This document shows, piece by piece, positions 63,169 to 64,000 of a stretch of DNA of 64,000 nucleotides. The notes under the pieces were generated by a model. It had not been told where the DNA came from. It did no database searches and saw only the letters and a list, made by a program, of their open reading frames with translations. A program made the translations under genes and the position numbers. How positions within the stretch are numbered: the stretch's first letter is position 1; each line of letters starts with the position of its first letter. This DNA is from Gimesia sp. (GTDB lineage Bacteria; Planctomycetota; Planctomycetia; Planctomycetales; Planctomycetaceae). The DNA is taken from NCBI GenBank assembly GCA_002706765.1, contig PAJV01000078.1, positions 1-64,000 of the forward strand, in the 5' to 3' direction.

Positions 63169-64000
63169 ATGCAACGTCGTAAGCCTCTGAGGAGAGGATT
63201 CACACTCATTGAATTGTTAGTCGTAATTGCAATCATTGCTATTCTGATTGCGTTGCTGCTGCCTGCCGTCCAGCAGGCCCGTGAGGCAGCCCGTCGAACG
63301 CAGTGCAAAAACAATCTGAAGCAGTTCGGACTGGCGATGCACAATTACCACGAAGCCCACCGCATGTTTCCCCTGGGAGCCAGTCTCCGCACTGGTTCAT
63401 CAGGTGGGGGTGATTTTTTTGCGAGCGGGATTGTGATGATGTTGCCTTATTTTGATCAGGCGAACCTCTCGAATCTTTATGATTCCGTCAAGCCCTGGGA
63501 ACAACAGGCTCCCGCAGTCGCGCGGACGGTGCTGCCCATTTTTGCCTGCCCTTCCAATGTGGGCGCGAATCCGATCAATGAGCCTGCTCTTGCCAGTGTC
63601 GTTCCCGCCGGCGGAACTTATGGAATCACCACCTATATCATGTGTCGGGGATCGAATGTCGCCTGGTGCAGTTCCAGCAATCATTCCAGTGCGGTGAAAG
63701 GGATGTTTGACCTCAACCGCGGCGCACGCATGTCAGACATCATGGATGGTTCCAGTAACACGATTGCCATGGGTGAAGCAGCGACCGGACCTCAATTCAA
63801 ATTATGTGAAGGTCAGGGCTGCACCACCGGGCCTGCGACGCCGGTCGAAGCAAGTCAAGGCTGGATGATCGCGCAGCCTCCCCCATCCGATTTCAAGGCA
63901 GGCCTGTTCATGGGGCCTCGTGCGAGTGTGTTCGGAAGTACTTCCGACCGCATCAACAAGAAATTTACCACTGAAACACTGATCGATCTGGCCAACTTCA
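63169..64000 (+). CDS. DUF1559 prepilin-like protein (partial)
   Basis: The first 277 residues are in the window and the frame stays open to its end. It starts with a type II secretion/type IV pilin-like leader ([25 protein letters not shown], with the Gly-Phe cleavage site), then the [21 protein letters not shown] helix. A soluble domain with [35 protein letters not shown] and GEAATGP regions follows. DUF1559 proteins are abundant in planctomycetes and have this N-terminal feature; their role in secretion or surface structures is not established. The start ATG has GAGGAG seven bases upstream. Confidence 0.92.
   Translation, partial: MQRRKPLRRGFTLIELLVVIAIIAILIALLLPAVQQAREAARRTQCKNNLKQFGLAMHNYHEAHRMFPLGASLRTGSSGGGDFFASGIVMMLPYFDQANLSNLYDSVKPWEQQAPAVARTVLPIFACPSNVGANPINEPALASVVPAGGTYGITTYIMCRGSNVAWCSSSNHSSAVKGMFDLNRGARMSDIMDGSSNTIAMGEAATGPQFKLCEGQGCTTGPATPVEASQGWMIAQPPPSDFKAGLFMGPRASVFGSTSDRINKKFTTETLIDLANF

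Overview
The window looks like a chromosomal segment of a marine or freshwater planctomycete, most likely a Gimesia/Planctomyces-type member of the Planctomycetales. This is inferred from gene content, not from a search: a prepilin-like DUF1559 protein, two secreted sulfatases next to a DUF1080 protein, a DUF1573 protein, a multihaem cytochrome fused to a nucleotidase-like domain, zinc-ribbon membrane proteins, TTG start codons, and lysine- or acid-rich low-complexity tails on housekeeping proteins. No rRNA, tRNA, CRISPR array, prophage or complete insertion sequence was seen.

Layout. (1) 1-4.6 kb: end of a translation operon, with a nusA-like acidic tail built on a 12-bp minisatellite, then infB, rbfA and a degenerate endonuclease III-like protein with a histone-like tail. 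(2) 4.9-13.7 kb: a secreted TPR protein, yebC, two tandem zinc-ribbon membrane paralogues, ruvB and mnmG. (3) 14.2-19.7 kb: a response regulator with its own helix-turn-helix, a soluble histidine kinase, an NhaC-type antiporter with an extra N-terminal domain, and a DapA-family enzyme with an unusual C-terminal helix. (4) 19.7-32.9 kb, minus strand: alaS behind an HtrA-like protease, recA, a CYTH protein, the nucleotidase/cytochrome lipoprotein, a DUF1573 protein, and an overlapping pair for surface polysaccharide (WecA-like transferase and Wzy/ligase-TPR). (5) 33.3-41.7 kb: a methyltransferase-like gene, two sulfatases, DUF1080, and a small island of two paralogous TPR genes on either side of a lipoprotein; each TPR gene has a good sigma-54-type promoter. 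(6) 41.8-52.5 kb: proS, a YhaM-RNase R pair, the sdhCAB operon with promoter and terminator, and gcvT. (7) 52.6-64 kb: fatty acid desaturase, a small conserved-looking gene, an MFS transporter, a one-permease ABC-2 exporter, a dihydroorotate dehydrogenase-family enzyme, a tail-specific protease, a TetR regulator with a palindromic operator candidate, and the start of a DUF1559 gene that runs off the window.

Most of the window is ordinary core metabolism and information processing. The less ordinary signals are a four-copy, roughly 100-bp dispersed palindromic repeat in intergenic DNA (18.5, 33.0, 43.7 and 53.8 kb), the paired sigma-54 promoters of the small TPR genes, an in-frame stop inside the nusA-tail minisatellite, an encapsulation-peptide-like tail on the DapA-family enzyme, and the glycosylase-like fold that has lost its catalytic and iron-sulfur residues but gained a DNA-binding tail. 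I did not find convincing evidence for a wholly new multi-gene system; the TPR/lipoprotein/TPR island is the best candidate for something undescribed.
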